Positions 37,356 to 48,464 of a stretch of DNA of 64,000 nt are shown piece by piece. Under the pieces are notes generated by a model. The model did not search any database, was not told the origin of the DNA, and saw only the letters and a program-made list of their open reading frames with translations. The position numbers and the translations under genes were made by a program. Position 1 is the first letter of the stretch, and each line of letters starts with the position of its first letter. Origin of the DNA: Actinoallomurus vinaceus (lineage in GTDB: Bacteria; Actinomycetota; Actinomycetes; Streptosporangiales; Streptosporangiaceae); contig NZ_BAABHK010000001.1 in NCBI RefSeq assembly GCF_039542055.1, positions 1,207,996-1,271,995 on the forward strand, in the 5' to 3' direction.

Positions 37356-38195
37356 ATGACAGCGACGGAGTTCGGGCAGGCGGTGCGCCGCTGGCGCGAT
37401 CGGGTCCCGCCCGAGGCCGCCGGGATGCCGGCGGGCGGGCAACGGCGCGCGCCCGGGCTGCGCCGCGAGGAGTTGGCCCTGCTGGCCGGGATCTCCGTCG
37501 ACTACGTCACCCGCCTCGAACAGGGCCGCGCCGCCAACCCGTCGGTACAGGTGGTCGAGGCCCTGGCCAGGGCGCTCCGGCTGTCGGGGACCGAGCGCGC
37601 ACACCTGTTCCGGCTCGCCGGGCTGGCGCCGCCGGGCCCAGAAGCGGTGCCTGCGTACATCCCGCCGAGCGTCCAGCGGATGCTGGACAGGCTGGCCGGG
37701 ACGCCTGTTGCGGTGTACGACGCGTCCTGGACGCTGCTTCTGGCAAACCCGCCGTACGCGGCGTTGATGGGCGATCCGTCCGGCTGGCGGGGCAACCAGC
37801 GCAACGGCGTGTGGCGGAACTTCCTCGGCCCGGGCACCCGGGTCCGGCACACGCCGGAGGCCCGCCGAGAGTTCGAGGCCGCGCTGGTCGCCGACCTGCG
37901 CGCGGCCGCCGGCCGCTATCCGGCCGACCAGCGCCTACGGCGGCTCGTCGCGGAACTGCGCGCGGACAGTGGCCGGTTCGCGGAGCTCTGGGATTCCGGC
38001 ACCGTCGGCCACCACGAGTCCGCGCGCAAGACCATCGATCACCCGCGGGTGGGCCCCCTGACACTGGACTGCGACATCCTCACCGTGGCGGGCAGCGACC
38101 TGCGCATCATGATCTACACGGCCGAGCCCGGCACCGAGGACGCCGACCGCCTGGCCTTGCTCACCGTGCTCGGCACCCAGGCACTCGTCGAGTAG
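37356..38195 (+). CDS. XRE-type HTH regulator with MmyB-like ligand domain
   Basis: 279 residues from ATG 37356 (GTG 37350 adjacent). The N-terminal helix-turn-helix reads LRREELALLAGISVDYVTRL followed by EQGRAANPS. The C-terminal PAS-like MmyB domain starts VQRMLDRLAGTPVAVYDASW and includes NPPYAALMG and WRNFLGPGTR. These regulators bind a fatty acid-like ligand and control a divergent oxidoreductase, here the SDR gene. Confidence 0.92.
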   Translation: MTATEFGQAVRRWRDRVPPEAAGMPAGGQRRAPGLRREELALLAGISVDYVTRLEQGRAANPSVQVVEALARALRLSGTERAHLFRLAGLAPPGPEAVPAYIPPSVQRMLDRLAGTPVAVYDASWTLLLANPPYAALMGDPSGWRGNQRNGVWRNFLGPGTRVRHTPEARREFEAALVADLRAAAGRYPADQRLRRLVAELRADSGRFAELWDSGTVGHHESARKTIDHPRVGPLTLDCDILTVAGSDLRIMIYTAEPGTEDADRLALLTVLGTQALVE

Positions 38196-38228
38196 CCACC
38201 CACTCACCCGCTCGGCGGCACAGCACCG

Positions 38229-38395
38229 GATCGGTCGCCGAGGGCTAAGTCCGCAGGTCTCGAGACCCGTCACCAGGGTGCCGAGGTCGGCAGGTCTCGG
38301 GACCCGTCACTCGGGGGCAAAGGCGGCAGGTCTCGGGATTGGTCGCACGGGCGCGAGGTCGGCAGGTCAGCGGATCGGTCGCCGGGCGCTGAGGT
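38229..38395 (-). repeat. 36-bp tandem array across the DUF2786 gene stop
   Basis: Units on the plus strand at 38251-38287 (37 bp), 38288-38323, 38324-38359 and 38360-38395 (36 bp each), with a partial unit at 38229-38250. All begin c(c/g)gcaggtc. The stop of the DUF2786 gene (38367-38369) lies in the last unit, so the gene's 3' end is itself one repeat copy. The period and parts of the unit (gaggtcggc, ttggtcg) match the arrays at 11.1 and 55.7 kb. Confidence 0.87.
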
Positions 38396-39605
38396 CGGCG
38401 CGGTCGGCGGCGGCCTGGCCGGACAGCCAGCCCTCCCGGTCGGTGCCGGGGGTGATCCGGCGGCCGGTGAGCCTGGGGAACATCGCGCGCATCGCCTCGT
38501 CGACGGCCTGGTCGCGGGCCGCGAGGACCGGCAGCAGGTCGGTGCCGGGCATCTCGGCCGCGGCCCGGCGCTCGGCCGTGCCGGTGGCCTCGGCGAGGCG
38601 TTCGCCGATGCGAGCGGCGTAGGAGGCCAGGAAGGACCGCCGGAAGGCGCGGGTACGGGAGCGTCCGCCGGAGCGGCCCTCATGGGCGAGCGCGGAGTCC
38701 GCCTGCACGAGGAGTGATGTGAACAGCAGTTCGACGGCGTCCAGGTCGGCGGGGAATCCGAGCACGGTCGAGAAGCCGAGGGCCCGGGTCCAGACGGCAC
38801 GGCACCGGTTGGCCTCGGCGACGGTGCCCAAGAGGGCCGCTTTGGGGGATTCGTACGGCGTGTCGATGGGCAGGCGGCGGCCGACGGGCCCGGCCTGGCC
38901 GTCCGCGCGGACCTCCTCGGCCCGCGTGGCGAGGAGCGCCTGGTCGATGCGGTACCGGGCCATCAGCTGCTGGGCCCGAGCGGTCAGCGCCTCGGCCTCG
39001 TCGGGGAACTCCGTCGACTCCGCCTTGGCCAGGAGGGCGCGGATCCGGTCCAGCGTTCGCCGGTCGACCCGGCCGGTGGCTCGGTCCCGAGTCCGTTCCC
39101 AGGTCCGGTCTCCAGCCCGTTCCCCGGCGCGGCCCCCGGTCTGCTCCCCGGCCGGCCCCCCGGCCCGGTTCCCGGTCCGCTCCTCGGCTCGGTTCCAAGC
39201 CTGCTTCCCGGTCTGGTCGCCGTCCGTGGAACGCCGGGCCTCGCCCGGCGGTGGGCAGAGGAACTCCAGGCGGGGGAGGCCGCGCAGCAGCGTGATCAGC
39301 TGGAGGGCGCAGCTGGTCGCCGTGGCCTCGTCGGTGCCGTGACGGCCCGCCCACGCGGTCAGGAACGCCTCATCCCGCGTCCACCACACCTCGGCGCCGA
39401 GCTCGACCAACTGGGCGTGCCATCGATCGTCAACGGTCGCCGCCGGATAGGCGCGCATCTCGGCGGCGATCGCGTCGGTCATCATCCGGCCGGCCCGCCT
39501 GCCGTGCGTACGGGCCGCGTAGCGGACCAGGTCGGCCGGCTGCCAGCCGATCCGCCAGCCGGCCGTGACGCCGCCGGTCAGTGCGTCGGTCACCAGGCGG
39601 CTCAT
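38367..39605 (-). CDS. DUF2786-domain protein
   Basis: 412 residues from ATG 39605 (MSRLVTDALTGGV). The DUF2786 segment is RIRALLAKAESTEFPDEAEA then LTARAQQLMARYRIDQALL in the middle. Before it lies a Thr/Gly/Arg/Glu-rich stretch of about 50 residues encoded by degenerate 12-bp repeats (39075-39230). After it comes a helical domain (SFLASYAARIGERLAEATG). Function of the family is unknown. The frame upstream to 39767 is a shadow over the bfr end. Confidence 0.82.
   Translation of the reverse strand: MSRLVTDALTGGVTAGWRIGWQPADLVRYAARTHGRRAGRMMTDAIAAEMRAYPAATVDDRWHAQLVELGAEVWWTRDEAFLTAWAGRHGTDEATATSCALQLITLLRGLPRLEFLCPPPGEARRSTDGDQTGKQAWNRAEERTGNRAGGPAGEQTGGRAGERAGDRTWERTRDRATGRVDRRTLDRIRALLAKAESTEFPDEAEALTARAQQLMARYRIDQALLATRAEEVRADGQAGPVGRRLPIDTPYESPKAALLGTVAEANRCRAVWTRALGFSTVLGFPADLDAVELLFTSLLVQADSALAHEGRSGGRSRTRAFRRSFLASYAARIGERLAEATGTAERRAAAEMPGTDLLPVLAARDQAVDEAMRAMFPRLTGRRITPGTDREGWLSGQAAADRADLSARRPIR
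39075..39230 (-). repeat. Degenerate ~12-bp repeats within DUF2786 gene
   Basis: On the plus strand, blocks such as 'cccggtccgctcc', 'cccggtctgctcc' and 'cccggcccggtt' follow one another about every 12 bp. The frame is kept. The encoded stretch is rich in Arg-Ala-Gly-Glu/Asp-Arg-Thr. Confidence 0.65.
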
Positions 39606-39645
39606 CCTCGGCTCGCGCGCGCCTGGGCCGACCGGCGGGACGGGC

Positions 39646-40125
39646 TCACTCTTCCGGGGGCTCGGCGTAGCGTTGCAGGTAGAGAGGTTCGCCGAGCTTC
39701 TCGAGGAGTTCGAGCTCGGTCTCGAGGTAGTCGATGTGCTCCTCTTCGTCCGCCAGGATGTCCTCAAAGATCCGGGCGGAGGTGACGTCGCCGCGCGAGC
39801 GCATGAGCTCGATGCCGGGGCGCAGGCGCTCGACGGCCTCCACCTCGACGGCGAGGTCGGACCGGAGCTGTTCCGGCACGGTCTGGCCGATGCGCAGCGC
39901 GCCCAGGCGCTGGTAGTTCGGCAGGCCTTCGAGGAAAAGGATGCGGTCGGTCAGGCGTTCGGCGTGCCGCATCTCGTCGAACGATTCGGCACGGGTGTGG
40001 CTGGCGAGCCTGGTGAATCCCCAGTGCTCCTGCATCTTGGCGTGAAGGAAGTACTGGTTGATCGCCGTGAGCTCGGCGGTGAGCTGCTCGTTGAGCAGAC
40101 CGATGATGTCCCTGTCACCTTCCAT
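39646..40125 (-). CDS. bfr: Bacterioferritin
   Basis: 159 residues from ATG 40125 (MEGDRDIIGLLNEQL). All ferroxidase ligands are at standard positions: Glu18, Glu51, His54, Glu94, Glu127 and His130. The haem ligand Met52 is present (FDEMRHAE). It forms the 24-subunit iron-storage shell. It lies 83 bp after bfd on the same strand. The two form an iron storage/release operon downstream of an iron box. Confidence 0.97.
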   Translation of the reverse strand: MEGDRDIIGLLNEQLTAELTAINQYFLHAKMQEHWGFTRLASHTRAESFDEMRHAERLTDRILFLEGLPNYQRLGALRIGQTVPEQLRSDLAVEVEAVERLRPGIELMRSRGDVTSARIFEDILADEEEHIDYLETELELLEKLGEPLYLQRYAEPPEE

Positions 40126-40208
40126 ACCAAGCAATCGTGGCACGGCGACGGGCTCGGGAAGCCGACCGACCCGCGGTAAGGCCGGGCCGTTGCGGGGACG
40201 ATCCGTGG

Positions 40209-40400
40209 TCAGGCCGCTGCGGTGGCGACCGCGTCCGTGGCGAAGTGTTCTTCGATCAGGTCGCGGATGCGGCCCACGCAGGTTCCGCAGCCGGGGCGCA
40301 TGCCGCAGGCGGAGCGGACCTCCTTGGCCGAGCAGGCCCCGGACCGCACATGGTCGCGCACGTCATCGTCCGTGACGGCGTGGCAGACACAGGCGTACAT
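40209..40400 (-). CDS. bfd: Bacterioferritin-associated ferredoxin
   Basis: 63 residues from ATG 40400 (MYACVCHAVTDDD). The [2Fe-2S] ligands Cys4, Cys6, Cys38 and Cys41 (GMRPGCGTC) are at the positions of known Bfd proteins. Bfd reduces the iron core of bacterioferritin to release Fe(II). A consensus-like iron box lies 27 bp upstream of its start, so it should be made when iron is short. Confidence 0.95.
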   Translation of the reverse strand: MYACVCHAVTDDDVRDHVRSGACSAKEVRSACGMRPGCGTCVGRIRDLIEEHFATDAVATAAA

Positions 40401-40426
40401 AGGGGGAGAGCCTCTCGGTTGATCCA

Positions 40427-40445
40427 TTAGGTAAGGCTCTCCTAA
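40427..40445. promoter_or_regulatory. IdeR/DmdR-type iron box
   Basis: TTAGGTAAGGCTCTCCTAA matches the actinobacterial iron-box consensus TTAGGTTAGGCTAACCTAA at 16 of 19 positions and lies 27 bp upstream of the bfd start. Iron-loaded IdeR/DmdR would block bfd-bfr transcription here. Confidence 0.85.
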
Positions 40446-40451
40446 GCTAAC

Positions 40452-40493
40452 GCAGTGTGTGCGGAGCTGGCAATGTGGGCGGCGACACACTGC
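40452..40493. promoter_or_regulatory. Spaced inverted repeat upstream of glgX
   Basis: Perfect 9-bp arms GCAGTGTGT (40452-40460) and ACACACTGC (40485-40493), 24 nt apart, in the divergent region between bfd and glgX. Possible operator or cruciform; function not known. Confidence 0.4.
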
Positions 40494-40561
40494 CGGTTAC
40501 TGGTGCAAACCGGTATGTAGTTCCGCGTGTGAGACGATCACGGTAGGGAAGCTCAACCCAT

Positions 40562-42647
<2,086 letters not shown>

Positions 42648-42655
<8 letters not shown>

Positions 42656-44921
42656 ACGCCCGACCGCGACGTACCGGCTGCAGCTGCGCCGGGAGTTCGG
42701 CTTCGCCGAGGCCGGGGAGCTCGCCGGCTACCTGGCGGCGCTCGGCGTCTCGCACGTGTACCTGTCGCCGATCCTGCAGGCCGTCCCCGGCTCGGCCCAC
42801 GGCTACGACGTCATCGACCACGCGCGGATCTCCGACGACCTCGGCGGGGAGGAGGGCTTCCGGGCGATGGCGGCCCGGATGCGCGCGCACGGCCTGTCGA
42901 TCATCGTGGACATCGTGCCGAACCACATGGCGATCCCCGCGCCGGAGAGCCTCAACCGGGCGTTCTTCGACGTCCTGCGGCAGGGGCCGGACTCCCCGTA
43001 CGCCCGGTGGTTCGACGTCGACTGGTCCGAGGGTGTCATCGTGGTGCCGGTGCTCGGCTCGCCGGACGACGAGCTCCGGCCGGACGGCGACGTGCTGCGC
43101 TACCACGACCACGTCTTCCCCCGCGAGGGCTGCTACCGCGCGACCCACTGGCGCGAGCCGGACCTGAACTACCGCCGCTTCTTCGACATCTCCACCCTGA
43201 TCGGGCTGCGGGTGGAGGACTCGGAGGTCTTCGACGCGACCCACGCCGTCATCCTGCGGCTGCTCGACGAGGGACTGATCGACGGCCTGCGGATCGACCA
43301 CCCCGACGGGCTCGCGGACCCGCGCGGCTACCTGCGGCGGCTCGACCGGCCCCGCGGCTGGGTGGTCGTGGAGAAGATCCTCATCGGCGAGGAGACGCTT
43401 CCCGCCGACTGGCCGTGCGCGGGCACGACCGGGTACGACGCGCTCGGCATGATCGGCGGGCTGTTCGTCGACCCGGCCGGGGACAAACCGCTCACCGAGG
43501 CGTACACCGCGCTGACCGGCGGCCCCGCCGACTTCACGGAGGTCGAACGTACGGCCCGGCGGTTCGCCGCCGACCGGATCCTCGTGCCGGAGGTCCGCCG
43601 CCTGACCGCGTTGCTGACGCGGATCCTGCCGGACGCGGACCCCGACGCGCTGCGGGAGGTCCTGGTCGAACTGCTCGTCGCGATGCCGGTGTACCGCGCG
43701 TACATCGTGCCCGGCGAGGAACCCCCGGCGCAGGCCCTGGAGATCGTCGCCCAGGCCGCGGCCGAGGCCCGCGCCGTGCTCCCGGACGGCGACCTGCTCG
43801 ACAAGGTCATCCCCCTTGTGCTGGGGCTCGGCGGCCGCGACGCGGTTCGGGACGAGTTCGTCGTACGGTTCCAGCAGACGTCCGCGCCGATGACCGCCAA
43901 GGGCGTCGAGGACACCGCCTTCTATCGCTGGTCCCGGCTGGCACCCCTGAACGAGGTGGGCGGCGACCCGACGCGGTTCGCGGTCTCGCCGGAGGAGTTC
44001 CACGCCTACTGCGCGCGGATCGCCGCCGACCGGCCCCGTACGCTCACGACGCTGTCGACGCACGACACCAAGCGGCAGGAGGACGTACGGGCGCGGCTGG
44101 CCGTCCTGTCGGAGCTGCCGGACGAGTGGGTCGCCGCCGTCGGCCGCTGGCGGTCGCGGGCGCCGGAGAGCACCCTGGAGCCCGACCTGGACTACCTGAT
44201 GTGGCAGACGATCGTCGGCGCCTGGCCGCTGCCCGCCGACCGGCTCCGGGAGTACCTCACGAAGGCGATGCGCGAGGCCAGGAGCCGTACGTCGTGGACG
44301 GACCCCGACCCGGCGTACGAGGAGGCGGTCCTGGCCCACGCGGACGCGGTCCTCGCCGACCCGGTGCTGACCGCGGACGTCGCCCGGTTCGCCGACCGGA
44401 TCGCGCCGTACGCGCGCGTCAACTCGATCAGCCAGAAGCTGGTGCAGCTCGCCATGCCGGGCGTGCCGGACGTGTACCAGGGGTGCGAGCTCACCGGCCT
44501 GTCCCTCGTCGACCCCGACAACCGGCGGTCGGTCGACTACGCCCGTCGCCGGGAGCTGCTCGCCGACCTGGACGCCGGGACCACCCCGGCCGACCTCGAC
44601 GGGGAGAAACTTCTCATCACCTCGCGGCTGCTGCGGCTGCGCGAGCGGCATCCGGACTGGTTCGAGGGCGGCCACGAGCCGGTGACGGTGACCGGACCCG
44701 CGGCCGCCCACGCCGTGGCGTTCCGGCGCGGCGGCGCGGTCGTCGTCGCGACACGCCTCCCCGCAGGCCTCGAACGGCGCGGGGGCTGGGGCGCCACCCG
44801 TCTCGACCTGCCCGGAGGCCCCTGGCACGACGTCCTCACCGACCAGTCGTACCCCTCCGGCCTGGAGCTGAGCGGGGTGCTCCTCCTGCTTCCGGTCGCC
44901 GTGCTGATCGAGGCTCCGTGA
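42648..44921 (+). CDS. treY: Maltooligosyltrehalose synthase
   Basis: 757 residues from GTG 42648. The start PTATYRLQLRREFGFAEAGE, VDIVPNHMAI, nucleophile GLRIDHPDGLADP, acid WVVVEKILIGEE, and TKGVEDTAFYRWSRLAPLNE are hallmarks of TreY. It turns the reducing-end maltose unit of a maltodextrin into trehalose by isomerisation. It is coupled to glgX (8-bp overlap) and treZ (GTGA). Confidence 0.97.
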
Positions 44922-46630
44922 AGTACGAGGTATGGGCGCCGGCCGCCGAGAACGTCGAGGTGGAGACCGGCGGGACCCGGCACGCCATGACGCCCGCCGG
45001 GCGGCCCGGCTGGTGGACGGCGCGGATCGACGCGGGCCCCGAGGGACAGGACTACGGCTTCGTGCTGGACGGCGATGGACCGTTCCCGGACCCGCGCTCG
45101 CCCCGACAGCCGAACGGCGTGCACGGGCTCGGCCGTACGTACGACCACGAGCGCTTCACCTGGTCCGACGAGGGATGGAGGGGGCGGCCGCTGCCGGGCA
45201 GCGTGCTGTACGAGCTGCACGTCGGCACCTTCACCCCCTTGGGCACGTTCGACGCGGCGATCGAGCGGCTCGACCACCTCGTCGACCTCGGCGTCGACGC
45301 CGTCGAGCTGTTGCCCGTGGCCGCCTTCCCCGGACGGCACGGCTGGGGGTACGACGGCGTCCACCTGTGGGCGGTGCACGAGCCGTACGGCGGCCCGGAC
45401 GGGCTGAAGCGCTTCGTGGACGCCTGTCACCGGCGCGGCCTGGCCGTCGTCCTCGACGTCGTCCACAACCATCTGGGCCCGAGCGGCAACCGGTTGTCGA
45501 GATACGGCCCGTACTTCACCGACGCCTACGAGACGCCGTGGGGCCCGGCCGTCAACGTCGACCGGGCCGGCTCGGACGAGGTCCGCGCGTTCATCGTCGG
45601 CAACGCGCTGATGTGGCTGCGCGAGTACCACGTCGACGGGCTGCGGCTCGACGCCGTGCACGCCATCCGGGACCAGCGCGCCGTCCACATCCTTGAGGAG
45701 CTGGCCGAGGCGGTTTCCCGGCTCGCGGCCGAGACGGGCCGGGAGATGTTCCTCATCGCCGAGTCCGACCTGAACGACCCACGCCTGGTCACCTCGCGCG
45801 AGGCGGGCGGGTACGGCCTCGACGCGCAGTGGAGCGACGACTTCCACCACGCCCTGCACACGCTGCTCACCGGCGAACGGCACGGCTACTACGCCGACTT
45901 CGGCGCCCCGGAGGCGCTGGCCAAGACGCTGACCAGGGTCTTCTTCCACGACGGGACGTGGTCGTCGTTCCGGGGCCGCTCGCACGGGCGGCCGGTCGAC
46001 ACCCTCCGCGTGCCCGGCCACCGCTTCCTCGGCTTCCTGCAGAACCACGACCAGATCGGCAACCGCGCCACCGGCGACCGGCTCTCCGCGAGCCTGTCCC
46101 CGGGCCGGCTCAAGGTCGGGGCGGGCCTGCTGCTCACCGCGCCGTTCACGCCGATGCTGTTCATGGGCGAGGAGTGGGGCGCCCGCACCCCGTGGCGGTT
46201 CTTCAGCGACCACCAGGAGCCCGAGCTCGCCCGGGCCGTCAGCGAGGGGCGGCGCCGGGAGTTCGCCGATCACGGCTGGGCGGCAGACGACGTCCCCGAC
46301 CCCCAGGACCCGGAGACCCATCGAAGTTCGATCCTGAACTGGGCGGAACTCCGCGAGCCGCACCACCGGGAGCTGCTCGACTGGTACCGCGCGCTGATCG
46401 CGCTGCGCCGCGCCCGGCCGGAGCTCACCGATCCCCGCCTGACCGAGGTCGCGGTGGAGTACGGCACGTCATGGCTCATCGTCCACCGGGGTCCGTTGCG
46501 GGTCGTGGCCAACCTGGGGACGGAGCCCGTGCCCCTGCCGGACGGCGAACCGCTCCTGGCCTCCACGCCCGGCGTCCGTGGCCGATTGCCCGGCGAGTCG
46601 CTCGTCGTGCTGCTCACGGGCCATGGATGA
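44918..46630 (+). CDS. treZ: Maltooligosyltrehalose trehalohydrolase
   Basis: 570 residues from GTG 44918 (VKYEVWAPAAENVEVETGG). N-terminal CBM48-like domain, then a GH13 barrel with YELHVGTFTPLGTFD, VVHNHLGPSGNRL, nucleophile GLRLDAVHAI, acid FLIAESDLND, and FLQNHDQIGNR. It releases trehalose from maltooligosyltrehalose. The frame upstream to 43007 is a shadow of treY. Trehalose made here serves as a reserve and stress protectant. Confidence 0.97.
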   Translation: MKYEVWAPAAENVEVETGGTRHAMTPAGRPGWWTARIDAGPEGQDYGFVLDGDGPFPDPRSPRQPNGVHGLGRTYDHERFTWSDEGWRGRPLPGSVLYELHVGTFTPLGTFDAAIERLDHLVDLGVDAVELLPVAAFPGRHGWGYDGVHLWAVHEPYGGPDGLKRFVDACHRRGLAVVLDVVHNHLGPSGNRLSRYGPYFTDAYETPWGPAVNVDRAGSDEVRAFIVGNALMWLREYHVDGLRLDAVHAIRDQRAVHILEELAEAVSRLAAETGREMFLIAESDLNDPRLVTSREAGGYGLDAQWSDDFHHALHTLLTGERHGYYADFGAPEALAKTLTRVFFHDGTWSSFRGRSHGRPVDTLRVPGHRFLGFLQNHDQIGNRATGDRLSASLSPGRLKVGAGLLLTAPFTPMLFMGEEWGARTPWRFFSDHQEPELARAVSEGRRREFADHGWAADDVPDPQDPETHRSSILNWAELREPHHRELLDWYRALIALRRARPELTDPRLTEVAVEYGTSWLIVHRGPLRVVANLGTEPVPLPDGEPLLASTPGVRGRLPGESLVVLLTGHG

Positions 46631-46633
46631 CGG

Positions 46634-47296
46634 TCAGCCGAGGCGCGCGAGCCGCTTGGCGGTGTCCGCCGCCAGCCCGCGTACGAGGGCGGTCGTCTGA
46701 TCGTCCGGCCGGGTGTGGGTGCGCGCCGACACGTCGACCAGGGCGTTGGAGATCCGGAACCTCACGTGCACGTCGTACACGACGACGCGGGAGAACACGA
46801 TCACCCACGTCATCGTGTCGACGCGGGCGTACCCGCCGTCGCCCACGGCGACCGGCGTCGTCGGTCTCCCGCCGTTCCGGGCGGCGTCGGCCCACACGGC
46901 CAGGGACTGTTCGGCTCGTGTGACGCCCGAGGTACGGCGCTCGGCGACCCTGGTCTCGGCGCGGATCCGCACCGTACGGAAGGGACGGTCCTGGCCGGCC
47001 GGGACACTGCTCCACTTGCACTCCGAGGAGGTGTCGCCGTCACCGAATCCCAGGAACGTCCTCGGCCGTGAGTCTCCGGGCTCCCGGGCGCCGTTCGGCA
47101 CCAGCGCCGCCAGCGAAGCCGCCGGCGGCAGGAGACGGCCGGCGTCGACCCGGGAGAACCGGCCGTCGGGCGTGAACAGCCCGATATACCAGGCCGCCGC
47201 GATGCCGCACGCGACGGCGGCCGCCACAGACGTCAGAACGATGGCCGGTCCGCGGCCGTGCATGTGACGGCGGGGACGCGGAGGGTGATGGGACAT
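46634..47296 (-). CDS. Hypothetical membrane-anchored protein
   Basis: 220 residues from ATG 47296. A short basic N-terminus (HHPPRPRRHMHGRG) precedes one membrane helix (AIVLTSVAAAVACGIAAAWY). The rest is a predicted extracytoplasmic domain with a single internal Cys (SSECKW). It resembles DUF3558-like or sensor-type secreted proteins only in outline. It is convergent with treZ, 3 bp apart. Family not recognised. Confidence 0.72.
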   Translation of the reverse strand: MSHHPPRPRRHMHGRGPAIVLTSVAAAVACGIAAAWYIGLFTPDGRFSRVDAGRLLPPAASLAALVPNGAREPGDSRPRTFLGFGDGDTSSECKWSSVPAGQDRPFRTVRIRAETRVAERRTSGVTRAEQSLAVWADAARNGGRPTTPVAVGDGGYARVDTMTWVIVFSRVVVYDVHVRFRISNALVDVSARTHTRPDDQTTALVRGLAADTAKRLARLG

Positions 47297-47343
47297 GATC
47301 GGAAGAATGGCACGTCCTGTGGGCCTCTGCCGGAATGACGGCC

Positions 47344-48360
47344 CTAGGAAGCTCCGCCTGCGGCGTGCGCCGGGACGGTCTCGCCGTCGCCCTGCGGGTG
47401 GAAGGTGCGGCGGTAGGCCATCGGTGACACGCCGATCGCCGCGTGCAGGTGCTGGCGCAGCGAGACGGCGGTGCCGAAGCCGGCCCGGTGGGCGACCTGG
47501 TCGACCGGCAGGTCGGTGGTCTCCAGCAGGTGCCGCGCCAGCTCCACCCGCTGCCGGGAGAGCCATCGGCCGGGGCTCATGCCGACCTCCTCCTGGAACC
47601 GGCGCGTCAGCGTCCGCACGCTCATCCCGGCCCGCGCGGCGAGCTCGGGCAGCGTGATCGGCCGGTCGAGGTGCTCCAGCGCCCAGGCGCGGGCCGGCGC
47701 GGTGCCCTCGTCGTACGGCTCAGGCACCGGGCGCTCGATGAACTGCGCCTGGCCCCCGTCTCGCCACGGCGGGACGACGACGCGGCGGGCCACCCGGTTG
47801 GCGACCTCGCTGCCGTGGTCGCGGCGGACGACGTGCAGGCACAGGTCGGTGCCCGCCGCCGCCCCGGCAGAGGTGAGCACGTCGCCGTCGTCGACGAACA
47901 GGACATCCGGGTCGAGCCGGATCCGGGGAAAGCGTCGCTGGAACTCGGCCGCCTCGTTCCAGTGGGTGGTCGCCGGACGGCCGTCGAGCAGCCCCGCCGC
48001 TGCCAGCACGGAGACACCGGTGCAGATCGACATGATGCGGGTGCCCGGCCGGATCAGGGCCAGGGCCGCCGCGATCTCCTCGGGAAGCCGGTCGATGGGC
48101 TGGCATGCCCCGAAGGGCGGAATGACGACGGTGTCGGCGGTGGCCAGCGCCGTCGCGTCGTGGTCGACGACGATCGAGAAGTCGGCGTGCGTGCGCACCG
48201 GCCGGCCGTCCACCGTGCAGGTGACGACCTCGTAGAGCGGCTCGTCGTCCGGGCCGTACGCGGCGCCGAAGATCCGCCCGGGGATGCCGAGCTCGAACGG
48301 AACGGTGCCGTCCAACGCGAGGACGACGACGCGATGGAGAGATCCGGGCGGAACGGTCAT
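47344..48360 (-). CDS. GlxA-type transcriptional regulator (DJ-1/PfpI + AraC)
   Basis: 338 residues. The N-terminal DJ-1/PfpI-like domain has VVVLALDGTVPFELG, the nucleophile-elbow-like MSICTGVSVLAAAGLL and ATTHWNEA. The C-terminal AraC domain has LPELAARAGMSVRTLTRRFQ and VDQVAHRAGFGTAVSLRQHL. GlxA-type regulators sense small metabolites. It is divergent from the quinone-oxidoreductase-like gene and is a likely controller of it. Confidence 0.93.
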   Translation of the reverse strand: MTVPPGSLHRVVVLALDGTVPFELGIPGRIFGAAYGPDDEPLYEVVTCTVDGRPVRTHADFSIVVDHDATALATADTVVIPPFGACQPIDRLPEEIAAALALIRPGTRIMSICTGVSVLAAAGLLDGRPATTHWNEAAEFQRRFPRIRLDPDVLFVDDGDVLTSAGAAAGTDLCLHVVRRDHGSEVANRVARRVVVPPWRDGGQAQFIERPVPEPYDEGTAPARAWALEHLDRPITLPELAARAGMSVRTLTRRFQEEVGMSPGRWLSRQRVELARHLLETTDLPVDQVAHRAGFGTAVSLRQHLHAAIGVSPMAYRRTFHPQGDGETVPAHAAGGAS

Positions 48361-48464
48361 GGCCAGATTCTTTCACACGATGTCCATATGGCCACTCCCG
48401 GTCGGCGGGCGGCTGCCCGAGGCTTGGTCCGTCGGCACGACCACGAGAAGAAACGGAAGACTCG

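Noticed and set aside
36546..37850. 434-codon version of the SDR gene
   Set aside because: The first 199 codons are antisense to the HTH regulator. The SDR domain begins at ATG 37253 with its nucleotide-binding motif directly after.
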